From the NCBI GenBank assembly GCA_002419385.1, contig DIFZ01000011.1, positions 2,062 to 66,061 of the forward strand: a stretch of 64,000 nucleotides of DNA, written 5' to 3'. The DNA is from Geobacter sp. UBA5735 (GTDB taxonomy: Bacteria > Desulfobacterota > Desulfuromonadia > Geobacterales > Geobacteraceae). A model generated the notes under the pieces. That model was not told the origin of the DNA. It saw nothing but the letters and a program-made list of their open reading frames with translations, and did not search any database. Below, piece after piece: positions 41,550 through 51,331 of this stretch (positions are counted from its first letter, which is position 1; each line of letters starts with the position of its first letter). A program made the translations under genes and the position numbers.

Positions 41550-43427
41550 ATGACTATGTATCAGCGGGTTCTCCTGGTAGATCCGTCTACCGGTTTTTAC
41601 AAGACAAGAAAGTACGGCTTTGACCGCTATTTCGGGCCGGTGGATCTCGGTGTCCACCTGACTACCGAGTACCGGAGCCTCAATTTCGGCGTCGGCATAT
41701 TTGCCGGCTCGATCCTGCCGGGTTCGAACCGGCTGATAGTGACCGGTTTTTCCCCCTGCTGGCAGGGCTATTACATCAGCTCCATGGGGGGCGCGGGCTT
41801 GGTGTTCGACAACCTGGGGATCAACATGCTCAGCCTGGTGGGCAAGGCCCCCGTGCCTTCGGTCCTCTACCTGAACCGTGACCATGGCGAGGAGATCGAA
41901 GTAGAGGTTGTTCCCCTGGATGTGGAGACTGTCTGGAAAGCGGGGCGAACCGGCGCATACGCCCTAACCGACAAGGTCTACGAAATGTTCGGCACCCGCT
42001 ATCAGAACGATCCGCGCATCCTGGTCACCGGACCCGCGGCCATGCGTACCGACATGGGCGGAATCATGTCGGTCCCGATCAACAAGGGCAAGATCAGTTT
42101 CGTGGATACCTGGGCCGGTCGCGGCGGCTTCGGCAGCGCCATGGTCCGGGACCACGGCATCGTGGCGATTATTTATGGCGGCACCATGGTTGACGAGGAC
42201 TTCCGGGACAGCAAGGTGGCCGATGAATGGTTCCGGAACAAGTATAACCTCCGCCTGGCGCAGAAGGACCTGGAGACCACCGGCAAGTACCGCTACGACG
42301 AAAAGGTCGGAACCGGCGGGACCTTCGGTGTCAACTACGCCACCGTGGGGGCGAAGGTTCTGGCTTTCAACTACCGGACCATCTTCTGGACCGAGGAAGA
42401 GCGCAAAAATCTGCATCAGAACTTCATCGTCGACCACTATCTCCGGCAGTTCAACGAAGAGACCATTGCTGCCAGGCAGCAGGCCACCTGCGGTGAACCG
42501 TGCGTGGCCGTCTGCAAGAAGATGAACGGTATCTACAAGAAGGACTATGAGCCGTATCAGACCATGGGCCCCCTCTGCGGTATTTTCGACCAGCGGGCCG
42601 CCGAAAAACTCAACCACCACTGCGATGCCATGGGCTTTGACGCCATCTCCGCGGGTGGAGTGCTGGCCTGGCTGATGGATCTCCTGGACGAAAAACTGTT
42701 ACAGCGGGAGGAAGTGGGGGTAACCAGAGTACCACGCTGGGATATCTCGGATTTTGCTATCGTCAATGACTCGATGCACAACGCAGAGCTCGGCTGCGAG
42801 CTCATCGACGCCATCCTGGAGAGGCGCGGCATCCTCGATTTCCGGGAAGGGGTGCGCAAATGGAGCCGTTTCCATTCCCATGCCAAGGGGGCGGCGCTTC
42901 ATGACCGGATGGTCTATATCGCTTTCAGCAGACGGGGGTGGATGGTCCCCAACCAGTACTGGGTTCCTGGCGTGTTGGCTCCAATGGCGATCATGGGGAA
43001 GTACTACATGATTTACAGCCACGATTTCATTCCCCCCCGGACCTTGGGCAGGATGTGTGCTGACCGCATGAAAAAGGAGCTTATCCTTGACAACCTGGGC
43101 GTCTGCCGCTTCCACCGGGGCTGGGCGGAAGAAATGCTCCCCGACGTGATGGGTTCCCTGTATGACTGCAAGGAGCGGTTCCTGCGCGCGATTGAGGTCC
43201 TTGCCAGTCGCCTCAACAGCCGGAACAGCCCGATTTTTCTGGAATCAGAGCGTGACATCGACTATCTATATACTTTCCTGAAGAGGAAGAAAGAGATCGA
43301 TACTGTCAGTCACCCGGATCTTTCACTCTGGCTCGACAAGTTCGACCGGGATCGGCTCGAGGCCGCACGGGATTTCTGGTACGAGACCCTCAAGGGAATT
43401 GACGAAAGCCTGCGGGAATTTTTTTGA
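41550..43427 (+). CDS. AOR-family tungsten or molybdenum aldehyde:ferredoxin oxidoreductase
   Basis: The product has 625 residues. The N-terminal AOR fold has GFYKTRKYGFDRYFGPVDLG, GSNRLIVTGFSPCWQGYYISSMGGAG and TGPAAMRTDMGGIMSVPINKGK. The cluster motif CGEPCVAVC (about residue 314 on) and a late Cys in LILDNLGVCRFHRGW are the probable four [4Fe-4S] ligands. GFDAISAGG and DNLGVC resemble the two pterin-binding loops. AOR-family enzymes oxidise aldehydes and reduce ferredoxin. It lies between the hydrogenase and glycolytic genes, so a glyceraldehyde-3-phosphate role (GAPOR-like) is an attractive inference, but substrate is not shown by the sequence. Confidence 0.9.
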   Translation: MTMYQRVLLVDPSTGFYKTRKYGFDRYFGPVDLGVHLTTEYRSLNFGVGIFAGSILPGSNRLIVTGFSPCWQGYYISSMGGAGLVFDNLGINMLSLVGKAPVPSVLYLNRDHGEEIEVEVVPLDVETVWKAGRTGAYALTDKVYEMFGTRYQNDPRILVTGPAAMRTDMGGIMSVPINKGKISFVDTWAGRGGFGSAMVRDHGIVAIIYGGTMVDEDFRDSKVADEWFRNKYNLRLAQKDLETTGKYRYDEKVGTGGTFGVNYATVGAKVLAFNYRTIFWTEEERKNLHQNFIVDHYLRQFNEETIAARQQATCGEPCVAVCKKMNGIYKKDYEPYQTMGPLCGIFDQRAAEKLNHHCDAMGFDAISAGGVLAWLMDLLDEKLLQREEVGVTRVPRWDISDFAIVNDSMHNAELGCELIDAILERRGILDFREGVRKWSRFHSHAKGAALHDRMVYIAFSRRGWMVPNQYWVPGVLAPMAIMGKYYMIYSHDFIPPRTLGRMCADRMKKELILDNLGVCRFHRGWAEEMLPDVMGSLYDCKERFLRAIEVLASRLNSRNSPIFLESERDIDYLYTFLKRKKEIDTVSHPDLSLWLDKFDRDRLEAARDFWYETLKGIDESLREFF

Positions 43428-43491
43428 AACAGGCCGGAATCTTGAAGCTCTTTCCCGCGTGAGATTTCCTGAAAACCACTGTGGAGGTTGC

Positions 43492-44922
43492 ATGACTTTG
43501 CCAAAGAATAAAACCAAGATCGTCTGTACCATTGGGCCTGCCTCCGATTCACCCGAAGTGATGGAGAGAATGCTGTTGGCGGGTATGAACGTGGCCAGGC
43601 TTAATTTTTCCCATGGCGATTTTTCCAGCCACGAACGGGTGATACGAAACCTGCGGGCCGCGGCACGCGCGACCGGACGCCGGCTGGCCATCATGGCTGA
43701 CCTCCCCGGCCCGAAGATGCGCATCGGACAACTGGAAAATGAACCCATTGAACTGAGACCCGGAGACCGCTTTACCCTTACCTCCGAAGATATAATGGGT
43801 ACTGCCGATCGCGTTTCGGTCAGTTTTGCCAAGCTTGCCAAGGTGGTAAAACCCGGAGAGACCCTGTACCTCAACGATGGCCTGATCCAGTTGGAGGTTG
43901 AGTATGTCACGGGTAACGATGTTCACTGCCGTGTGATAGCAGGCGGCGAGTTACGATCCCGGAAGGGGCTCAACCTGCCCGGCATCGACCTCGGCATCAG
44001 CGCTTTTACCGACCATGACCGCAACTGTATGAAATTTGCCCTGCAAAATGGGGTTGATGCGGTCAGTCAGTCTTTCGTTAACCGGGCGGATGACATCAGG
44101 GCGGTGCGTGAGGCCGCGGCCGAGCTCGGCTATCAGCCGTTCGTCATCGCAAAGATTGAACGTTCCAACGCCCTTGATCACCTGGAAGAGATCATCGACG
44201 AAGCCGACGGGATAATGATCGCCCGCGGAGACCTGGGGGTCGAGGTTCCGATCGAGCAGATACCGGTCGTACAGAAACGTCTGATGCGTCTGGCCAACAT
44301 GCGCGCCAAACCAGTGATTACGGCGACGCAGATGCTGGAATCCATGACCCAGAACCGCCGACCCACGAGGGCAGAAGCCACGGACGTGGCAAATGCCATT
44401 CTTGACGGAACCGACTGCGTCATGCTTTCCGGCGAGTCGGCGATGGGTGCCTATCCGGTCGAGTCCGTGGAAATGCTGGCTAAGATAGCCGTCGCAATCG
44501 AGCTCCAGCGTCCGCTCATCGCGGTGAAGGATCTGTTCCAGGGGGTCGACCTGAAGGGGAAGGTCCACCCGGCCCACCTTATCGCCCTTGGCGTTGAGAC
44601 CTGCTTTGAATATGTGACCCCGGCCGCGGTATTTGTGCCGACGCGAAGCGGGACCACCGCAAGGAGGATAGCATCGTTCAGGCTCCCGGTACCGGTCGTT
44701 GCGCTAAGCTCCCATGAAGCAACCTGCCAGCGGCTCCAGTTCTCTTCCGGTGTCTACCCGCTGCTCGAGGCCGATCATCCCGAGGACTGGTTCGCCTATG
44801 TGAAAAAGTGGGTATCGGATCATGACCAGCCGGGGGATCTGGTGATCCTCGCCGAAGGTCCCTCGACGAAACATCCCGAGGCGAACCACCGCATGGAGGT
44901 GATAGACCTCTGCCGCTCTTGA
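43492..44922 (+). CDS. pyk: Pyruvate kinase
   Basis: The product has 476 residues. KTKIVCTIGPASDSPEVMERML, NVARLNFSHG, ADLPGPKMRIG, KIERSNALDHLEEIIDEADGIMIARGDLGVEVP, PVITATQMLESM and MLSGESAMGAYPVE are the full set of active-site motifs. The C-terminal regulatory domain is present (TRSGTTARRIASFRLP). It makes pyruvate and ATP from phosphoenolpyruvate and ADP. A GGAGG site precedes the atg. It is 64 bp downstream of the AOR gene, in the same orientation. Confidence 0.96.
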   Translation: MTLPKNKTKIVCTIGPASDSPEVMERMLLAGMNVARLNFSHGDFSSHERVIRNLRAAARATGRRLAIMADLPGPKMRIGQLENEPIELRPGDRFTLTSEDIMGTADRVSVSFAKLAKVVKPGETLYLNDGLIQLEVEYVTGNDVHCRVIAGGELRSRKGLNLPGIDLGISAFTDHDRNCMKFALQNGVDAVSQSFVNRADDIRAVREAAAELGYQPFVIAKIERSNALDHLEEIIDEADGIMIARGDLGVEVPIEQIPVVQKRLMRLANMRAKPVITATQMLESMTQNRRPTRAEATDVANAILDGTDCVMLSGESAMGAYPVESVEMLAKIAVAIELQRPLIAVKDLFQGVDLKGKVHPAHLIALGVETCFEYVTPAAVFVPTRSGTTARRIASFRLPVPVVALSSHEATCQRLQFSSGVYPLLEADHPEDWFAYVKKWVSDHDQPGDLVILAEGPSTKHPEANHRMEVIDLCRS

Positions 44923-45007
44923 AACAGGGTGTTGCCACAAGCCTAAGCAGCCATACTTGTACGGATTTTCCTGAGAAAACCGACGATACATGCCGAGGTG
45001 CCAGATC

Positions 45008-47500
45008 ATGAAAAAAAAGGGGAAAGGACGTAACGGAGACACCTGCCTTGAGATCCGCACCGGATTGACTCCGGAGACTCTTGCGCAGGCTTTTCTCGAT
45101 AACCTCTTCTATACCCAGGGGCGGACGGCGGATCTCGCTACGCGAAACGATCTGTATATGGCGCTTGCCTATACTGTCCGGGACAGGATGCTGGCCCGCT
45201 GGCTTTCCGGTATTCACCAGTACCGGAAAGCCGGCGGGAAAGACGATCTCAGGGCTGTCTGCTACCTCTCGGCCGAGTTCCTTCCCGGACCACACCTGGG
45301 CAACAACCTGATAAACCTCGGTATCTACCAAGAAGCGCGGCAGGCGATGGAAATGCTTGGGCTCAAGCTGGAGGACCTCATCGAGCAGGAAGAGGAACCG
45401 GGGCTCGGCAACGGGGGACTCGGGAGACTGGCCTCATGTTTCATGGATTCCCTGGCAACGCTGAAGGTTCCTGCGTTGGGCTACGGGATACGCTATGATT
45501 TCGGCATCTTTGACCAGGTAATGCGTGACGGTTGGCAGGTGGAGATTACTGATAAATGGCTGAAATTGGGCAACCCGTGGGAAATTCAACGCCCTGAGTT
45601 GAGCCGGGAGGTTCAACTCGGCGGACGCACGGAACAGTACTGCGATGAGCAGGGACAGTATCGGGTGCGCTGGCTTCCCGCCATGGTGGTCAAGGGGATT
45701 CCCTTCGACACGCCGATCCCGGGGTACCGGGGCAGTACCTGCAACAATCTTCGACTGTGGAAAGCGGAAGCGGTGGAGTCTTTCGATTTCCAGGATTTCA
45801 ACCTCGGGAATTACTATGCCGCGGTTGAAGAAAAAATGAAGTCGGAGACAATTACAAAGGTGCTGTACCCGAATGACGAACCGGAGAGGGGCAAGAAGCT
45901 CCGCCTGGTCCAGGAGTATTTTCTCGTTTCCTGTTCGCTTCAGGACATGATGCGCATCAGCGGGATATACGGCGAACCGGTCGAGAATATCGACAGGCAT
46001 TTCGCGGCCCAGTTGAATGATACCCATCCCTCGATTGCCGTGGCCGAACTGATGAGAATCCTGGTGGACGAGCAGGGCGTCGAGTGGGAGAAGGCCTGGG
46101 GCATAACGCAAAATACCTTCGGTTACACCAATCACACCCTTCTTCCGGAAGCACTGGAGAAATGGCCTCTGGAGATGTTCGGACAGATTCTCCCCAGGCA
46201 TCTGGAAATCATTTACGAGATCAACCGCCGTTTCCTCAATCAGGTGCGGCAAGCATTTCCCGGTGACGAACAGCGGATCGCGCGCCTGTCGCTGATCGAC
46301 GAATCAGGTTGCAGATATGTGCGGATGGCCCATCTGGCCTGTCTGGGAAGCCATGCGGTCAACGGCGTCGCGGAGCTGCACTCGGAACTCGTCAAGAGCG
46401 ATATTCTGCGGGATTTCTACGAGCTGTTTCCGGAAAAATTCCATAATGTGACAAATGGTGTTACCCCGCGTCGCTGGGTGGCGCTCTCCAACCCGCGGCT
46501 TGCCGCTCTGATTTCCGGGGCGATCGGCGACGGCTGGATAATGAATCTGGAAGAACTGCGGAAGCTTGAAGACTGTGCCGACGACCGCCGGTTCCGGAAG
46601 AAATGGCAGCGGATCAAACGCGAGAACAAGAACGACCTCGCGACACTCATCGCTCGTCGCACCGGCGTAACGGTCAACCCCGATTCGCTCTTCGATATCC
46701 AGGTGAAACGCCTGCACGAGTACAAGCGACAGCACCTCAACGTCCTCCATATCATAACTCTTTATCTGCGGCTGAAACGGAGCCCTGCTTCCGACTGCGT
46801 CCCGCGGACATTCATCTTCGGAGGAAAGGCCGCGCCCGGGTACCTGATGGCCAAGCTGATCATCAAGCTGATCAATTCGGTGGCCGATGTGGTGAATAAC
46901 GATCCCGACGTCCGAGACCGTCTGAAGGTTGTCTTTCTGCCGGACTTTAACGTGAAGAACGGCCAGCATGTCTATCCGGCAGCAGACCTTTCCGAACAAA
47001 TCTCCCTTGCGGGCAAGGAGGCGTCGGGGACGGGCAACATGAAATTCTCCATGAACGGAGCGCTGACCATAGGGACTCTTGACGGCGCCAACATTGAAAT
47101 ACGTGATGAGGTCGGCCCGGACAATTTTTTCCTTTTCGGCCTGAAAGCGGACGAGGTTCGGGAACTCAAGGCAAGCGGGTACTCCCCGGGAGAATTCTAT
47201 GCGTCCAACCCGGACCTGAAAGAAACAATCGATCTTATCGCATCGGGGCATTTCTCCGGAGGCGACAGGCACCTTTTCGCCCCTCTGGTCGACGCTCTGA
47301 TGCAGCGGGATGAGTATCTGCTTTTTGCGGACTACCAATCCTACATCGACTGCCAGGATCGGGTGTCGGCGGCCTTTCTCGATGAAAGCGACTGGACGAG
47401 GATGTCGATCCTCAATGTGGCGCGGATGGGGAAATTTTCCTCGGACCGCTCCATTCGGGAATACTGCGAGAAGATATGGAAGATACAACCGCTGAAATGA
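45008..47500 (+). CDS. glgP: Glycogen (starch) phosphorylase
   Basis: The product has 830 residues. I chose the atg with GAGGTG 8 nt upstream; one 18 bp earlier is possible. CYLSAEFLPGPHLGNNLINLG, EEPGLGNGGLGRLASCFMDSLATL, QLNDTHPSIAVAELMRIL and the pyridoxal-phosphate loop EASGTGNMKFSMNGALTIGTLDGANIEI are diagnostic. It cleaves glucan chains with phosphate to glucose-1-phosphate. Its last bases overlap the debranching-enzyme gene by 4 bp (ATGA), so the two glucan enzymes are coupled. Confidence 0.97.
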   Translation: MKKKGKGRNGDTCLEIRTGLTPETLAQAFLDNLFYTQGRTADLATRNDLYMALAYTVRDRMLARWLSGIHQYRKAGGKDDLRAVCYLSAEFLPGPHLGNNLINLGIYQEARQAMEMLGLKLEDLIEQEEEPGLGNGGLGRLASCFMDSLATLKVPALGYGIRYDFGIFDQVMRDGWQVEITDKWLKLGNPWEIQRPELSREVQLGGRTEQYCDEQGQYRVRWLPAMVVKGIPFDTPIPGYRGSTCNNLRLWKAEAVESFDFQDFNLGNYYAAVEEKMKSETITKVLYPNDEPERGKKLRLVQEYFLVSCSLQDMMRISGIYGEPVENIDRHFAAQLNDTHPSIAVAELMRILVDEQGVEWEKAWGITQNTFGYTNHTLLPEALEKWPLEMFGQILPRHLEIIYEINRRFLNQVRQAFPGDEQRIARLSLIDESGCRYVRMAHLACLGSHAVNGVAELHSELVKSDILRDFYELFPEKFHNVTNGVTPRRWVALSNPRLAALISGAIGDGWIMNLEELRKLEDCADDRRFRKKWQRIKRENKNDLATLIARRTGVTVNPDSLFDIQVKRLHEYKRQHLNVLHIITLYLRLKRSPASDCVPRTFIFGGKAAPGYLMAKLIIKLINSVADVVNNDPDVRDRLKVVFLPDFNVKNGQHVYPAADLSEQISLAGKEASGTGNMKFSMNGALTIGTLDGANIEIRDEVGPDNFFLFGLKADEVRELKASGYSPGEFYASNPDLKETIDLIASGHFSGGDRHLFAPLVDALMQRDEYLLFADYQSYIDCQDRVSAAFLDESDWTRMSILNVARMGKFSSDRSIREYCEKIWKIQPLK

Positions 47501-49638
47501 AGATGGCGAGAAAACGGAAAAGCGACAATTCCGGTCATTCATTCGAGTCCGGGGGAAGTCATCCTCTCGGCTCCACGATCTGCCGTGGGGGCGTCAACTT
47601 CAGCGTGTTTTCCAAGAATTGCACTTCCATGGAGCTCCTGTTGTTCGACAGTGTCGACTCGGTACAGCCGTCCAGGGTTATCACACTCGATCCCGACACA
47701 AACAAGATCTATCACTACTGGCATGTGTTCGTGACGGGGATCAGGCCCGGACAGCTATATGGTTTCCGGGCTCACGGCCCGTTCGATCCCCATCGTGGTC
47801 TGCGGTTCGATCCGGGCAAGGTGCTTCTCGACCCGTACGCAAAGGCCGTGGCTGTTCCTGAGGGATATAGCAGGAGCATGGCCTCTCGTGCAGGGGAGAA
47901 TGTCGCCACGGCGGTGAAAAGTGTCGTCTGCGACCCGCGCGACTACGACTGGGAGGGCGACGTCCCCCTGAAACGGCCATTTGCGAAGACCGTGATCTAT
48001 GAAATGCACGTCGGCGGTTTTACCCGCCACCCCAACTCCGGTGTTTCACCGGAAAAGAGAGGCACTTTCGCGGGCCTGATCGATAAAATCCCGTACCTGA
48101 AAGACTTGGGGATCACCGCGGTCGAACTCCTGCCGGTATTCCAGTTTGACCGGCAGGACGCTCCCCCGGGCCGCGAGAATTACTGGGGATACAGCCCGGT
48201 GTCGTTTTTCGCCCCGCACCACGGCTACAGTTCGCGCAGGGACCCCCTGGGGCCGCTCGACGAGTTCCGCGACATGGTGAAGGCCCTCCACCGGGAGGGG
48301 ATCGAGGTCATTCTCGACGTGGTCTTCAACCATACCGCTGAAGGGAATCAGGATGGCCCAACCCTCTGCTTCAAAGGGTTGGAAAACGGGACCTACTATA
48401 TCCTCGAACAGGACGGCGCGGTCTATGCGGACTACTCAGGCACGGGCAATACCCTGAATGCGAACAACCCGATCGTCAGGAGGATGATCATCGACAGTCT
48501 CCACCACTGGGTTCAAGTCATGCACGTTGACGGCTTCCGCTTCGACCTGGCTTCGATACTGGCCCGCGACGAAACCGGTTGTCCGATGAAAAACCCGACG
48601 ATCCTCCTGGACATCGAATCCGACCCGGTCCTGGCCGGGATCAAGCTGATCGCCGAGGCGTGGGACGCCGCCGGACTCTACCAGGTGGGGAGCTTCATCG
48701 GCGACAGCTGGAAGGAGTGGAACGGCAGGTTCCGGGATGACATGCGGAGTTTTTTTCGCGGTGACTGCGGTACGGTACAGCGGTTCGCCACCAGGTTTCT
48801 CGGCAGCCCGGACATCTACGGACACGAGGAAAGAGAACCGGAGCAGAGCATCAATTTCATCACCTGCCACGACGGGTTCACCCTGAACGATCTTGTCTCG
48901 TACAACGTCAAGCACAACGAGGCCAACGGCGAGGATAACCGGGACGGGAGCGACGGCAACATCAGCTGGAACTGCGGGGTCGAAGGCCCCTCGGATGATC
49001 CGGAAATCGAGCGGCTGAGGAAGCGCCAGATCAAGAACTTCCTGGCGGTAAACCTCCTCGCCCTGGGCGCGCCCATGCTCTCCATGGGGGACGAGGTTCG
49101 CCGTACCCAGCAGGGAAACAATAACGCCTACTGCCAGGACAACGAGCTGAGCTGGTTCGACTGGAGTCTGCTGGAACGGCACGGTGACATCCACCGGTTT
49201 TGCAGATACATGATCCGCAGCAGGACACGCAGGGAGGCCCTGTCCGAGGGGGCGGGACTGAGCCTGAACCAGCTTCTGAAAAGAGCCCGGATCGAGTGGC
49301 ATGGGGTAACGCTGCACCAACCCGACTGGGGCGACGATTCCCACAGTCTGGCGTTTACCGCCTGGAGCCTCGATGATCGTCTCATGTTTCACCTGATTTT
49401 CAATGCGTACCGGGAACCACTCCAATTCCAGATTCCCCCCGCGGCAGCCGGGTCGGCATCCGCCTGGCGCCGCTTGTTGGATACTTCGCTCGAGCCGCCC
49501 GATGATAGTGCGTACCGTGAGGATGCCAAAATAATTCAAGGCGACAGCTACCTGGTACAACCCCGTTCACTCGTGGCGCTTGTTGCCAGGATTCCCCGGA
49601 ATTCGGCGGTTTCGACTCCCGAAGAAAACCGGTCATAG
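47497..49638 (+). CDS. glgX: Glycogen debranching enzyme (GlgX/isoamylase type)
   Basis: The start overlaps the phosphorylase stop (ATGA); alternative starts at 47476 and 47503 exist. The product has 713 residues. A CBM48-like N-terminus (SHPLGSTICRGGVNFSVFSKNC) is followed by the GH13 core: VELLPVFQFD, VILDVVFNHTAEG, VDGFRFDLASIL with the nucleophile Asp, KLIAEAWDAAGLYQVG with the acid Glu, and FITCHDGFTLNDLVSYN. It hydrolyses alpha-1,6 branch points left by the phosphorylase, in line with the coupled genes. Confidence 0.95.
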   Translation: MKMARKRKSDNSGHSFESGGSHPLGSTICRGGVNFSVFSKNCTSMELLLFDSVDSVQPSRVITLDPDTNKIYHYWHVFVTGIRPGQLYGFRAHGPFDPHRGLRFDPGKVLLDPYAKAVAVPEGYSRSMASRAGENVATAVKSVVCDPRDYDWEGDVPLKRPFAKTVIYEMHVGGFTRHPNSGVSPEKRGTFAGLIDKIPYLKDLGITAVELLPVFQFDRQDAPPGRENYWGYSPVSFFAPHHGYSSRRDPLGPLDEFRDMVKALHREGIEVILDVVFNHTAEGNQDGPTLCFKGLENGTYYILEQDGAVYADYSGTGNTLNANNPIVRRMIIDSLHHWVQVMHVDGFRFDLASILARDETGCPMKNPTILLDIESDPVLAGIKLIAEAWDAAGLYQVGSFIGDSWKEWNGRFRDDMRSFFRGDCGTVQRFATRFLGSPDIYGHEEREPEQSINFITCHDGFTLNDLVSYNVKHNEANGEDNRDGSDGNISWNCGVEGPSDDPEIERLRKRQIKNFLAVNLLALGAPMLSMGDEVRRTQQGNNNAYCQDNELSWFDWSLLERHGDIHRFCRYMIRSRTRREALSEGAGLSLNQLLKRARIEWHGVTLHQPDWGDDSHSLAFTAWSLDDRLMFHLIFNAYREPLQFQIPPAAAGSASAWRRLLDTSLEPPDDSAYREDAKIIQGDSYLVQPRSLVALVARIPRNSAVSTPEENRS

Positions 49639-49670
49639 TACGGGGGCAATTAAACATATATCAATGGTAG

Positions 49671-49690
49671 GGGCACGGCGCGCCGTGCCC
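49671..49690. repeat. Perfect 20-bp palindrome
   Basis: GGGCACGGCGCGCCGTGCCC, flanked by GGTAG and AATCG. It looks like a dispersed REP-type palindrome seen in many bacterial genomes, and in RNA would form a strong hairpin between the debranching-enzyme and phosphofructokinase genes. There is no T tail. Confidence 0.8.
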
Positions 49691-49818
49691 AATCGGTGCA
49701 CGACCGATATGCTGTCGTGCCGTGGAGCCGTACGAGAAACTCCGGGAAAGCCCCAGCCCAACGCGGAGCAGCACTGTTTTGGAGTTTCCTCTCTGAAGCT
49801 ATTGGAAGGAGCGAAGTC

Positions 49819-51108
49819 ATGATGGAAACCGATCTGGATTTCACGATAGCCAGGCTGGGGGAACGCCGTATCCCGTCGCCGATGTCCGGCATACGTTTTG
49901 TCGCTGATAACGAACACGTCCTCTACAATTCCCATTCCGCGGAAATCCGCACGTGCCTGGAGGAAGGCAGGGAACCGCCCTGCCTGGAATTGGCCGGGCC
50001 TCGAGAAAAAATCTACTTTGACCCGGCGAAACTGAAGTGCGGAATAGTCACCTGCGGCGGCATCTGCCCGGGACTTAACGAAGTCATCAGATCATTGGTT
50101 ATGAGCCTGTTTTTTCACTACGGAGTACAATCGGTTTTCGGCTTTCCCTACGGCTATGAGGGGCTTACCTATCGATACGGCCACACGCCGCTTGAGCTGA
50201 CCCCGCAGAATGTCAACCAGATTCACGGCATGGGTGGAAGCATGCTCGGTACGTCACGGGGTCCCCAGGATGTGGCGGAAATGGTCGATACCCTCGATCA
50301 GATGAATATCGGAATCCTGTTTGTCATCGGAGGCGACGGGACACTCAAGGGAGGCGGGGCCATAGCCGGGGAGATCGGGAAACGGGGACTGAAGATATCG
50401 GTGATCGGGATCCCGAAAACCATTGATAACGATATTTCCTTCATCCAAAAATCGTTCGGCTTCGAGACGGCCGTGGCGGAGGCGACCAGGGCCACCTGTT
50501 CGGCCCACAATGAGGCTACCGGCGCCCGAAACGGCATCGGGCTGGTGAAGCTTATGGGGCGGGACTCCGGTTTCATCGCGGCCTATTCCGTCCTGGCCGA
50601 CAACAACGTCAATTTCTGCCTTGTACCGGAAGTCCGTTTCACCCTCGAAGGTTTTCTCGCGTCGTTGAAAGAGCGTCTCCAAAAGCGGGGACACGCGGTG
50701 ATCGTCGTGGCCGAGGGTGCAGGACAGGAGCTGTTCCCCCAGACGGACGACGTGGATGCCTCGGGCAATCTGCGATTCGGAGACATCGGTATTTTGCTCA
50801 GGGACTCCATTAACAGCCATTTCAAGCAATCGGACATGGCGGTGAACTTGAAGTATATCGACCCCAGTTATACGATCAGGAGCGTGCCGGCAACGCCGCA
50901 TGATTCCGCTTTCTGTCTGCTTCTGGGTCACAATGCTGTTCATGCGGGAATGGCCGGCCTGACCGGGATGGTGGTCGGTTTCTGGCATGGCGAATTCACC
51001 CATGTGCCGATTTCCCTTGCCGTGTCCCGGAGGAAGAAGATCGATCCGGAAGGATGGCTCTGGAGCAGCGTGCTGGCATCAACCGGGCAGCCGCGGGACA
51101 TGACCTGA
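49819..51108 (+). CDS. pfkA: 6-phosphofructokinase, long (group III-like) type
   Basis: The product has 429 residues. AAGGAG lies 7 nt upstream of the atg. The motifs are CGIVTCGGICPGLNEVIRSLV, GTSRGPQ, VIGGDGTLKGGG (171-179, Gly174) and IGIPKTIDNDISF (Lys200), plus LMGRDSGFIAAYS. Gly174 at the position that distinguishes nucleotide from pyrophosphate use predicts ATP as donor, while Lys200 is the residue usual in pyrophosphate enzymes. The same mix occurs in the ATP-using trypanosomatid and plant type enzymes. It commits hexose phosphates to glycolysis below the glucan genes. Confidence 0.93.
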   Translation: MMETDLDFTIARLGERRIPSPMSGIRFVADNEHVLYNSHSAEIRTCLEEGREPPCLELAGPREKIYFDPAKLKCGIVTCGGICPGLNEVIRSLVMSLFFHYGVQSVFGFPYGYEGLTYRYGHTPLELTPQNVNQIHGMGGSMLGTSRGPQDVAEMVDTLDQMNIGILFVIGGDGTLKGGGAIAGEIGKRGLKISVIGIPKTIDNDISFIQKSFGFETAVAEATRATCSAHNEATGARNGIGLVKLMGRDSGFIAAYSVLADNNVNFCLVPEVRFTLEGFLASLKERLQKRGHAVIVVAEGAGQELFPQTDDVDASGNLRFGDIGILLRDSINSHFKQSDMAVNLKYIDPSYTIRSVPATPHDSAFCLLLGHNAVHAGMAGLTGMVVGFWHGEFTHVPISLAVSRRKKIDPEGWLWSSVLASTGQPRDMT

Positions 51109-51331
51109 CGCATGATGAGGCATCCGTTCCGGCGTCGGGATGAGTTGGAAGAGACAGAATCGGGCTTCTGCCCGATGGCCGGGATGGATGAATTGTCGTC
51201 CGGGTTTAACTGCTGATGTGGAAGGCAGGGGGAAAAGTCGGAGCGGCGATACTGATCTGACGGTTCTGGAAGGAATTGACGTGTAGACGGTCATCCTGTC
51301 CGTACCAAAACAACAACTGGAGGCTGACCTG

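Noticed and set aside
51112..51216. 34-codon frame after the phosphofructokinase gene
   Set aside because: No ribosome site and overlap with a small hairpin; composition not convincing.
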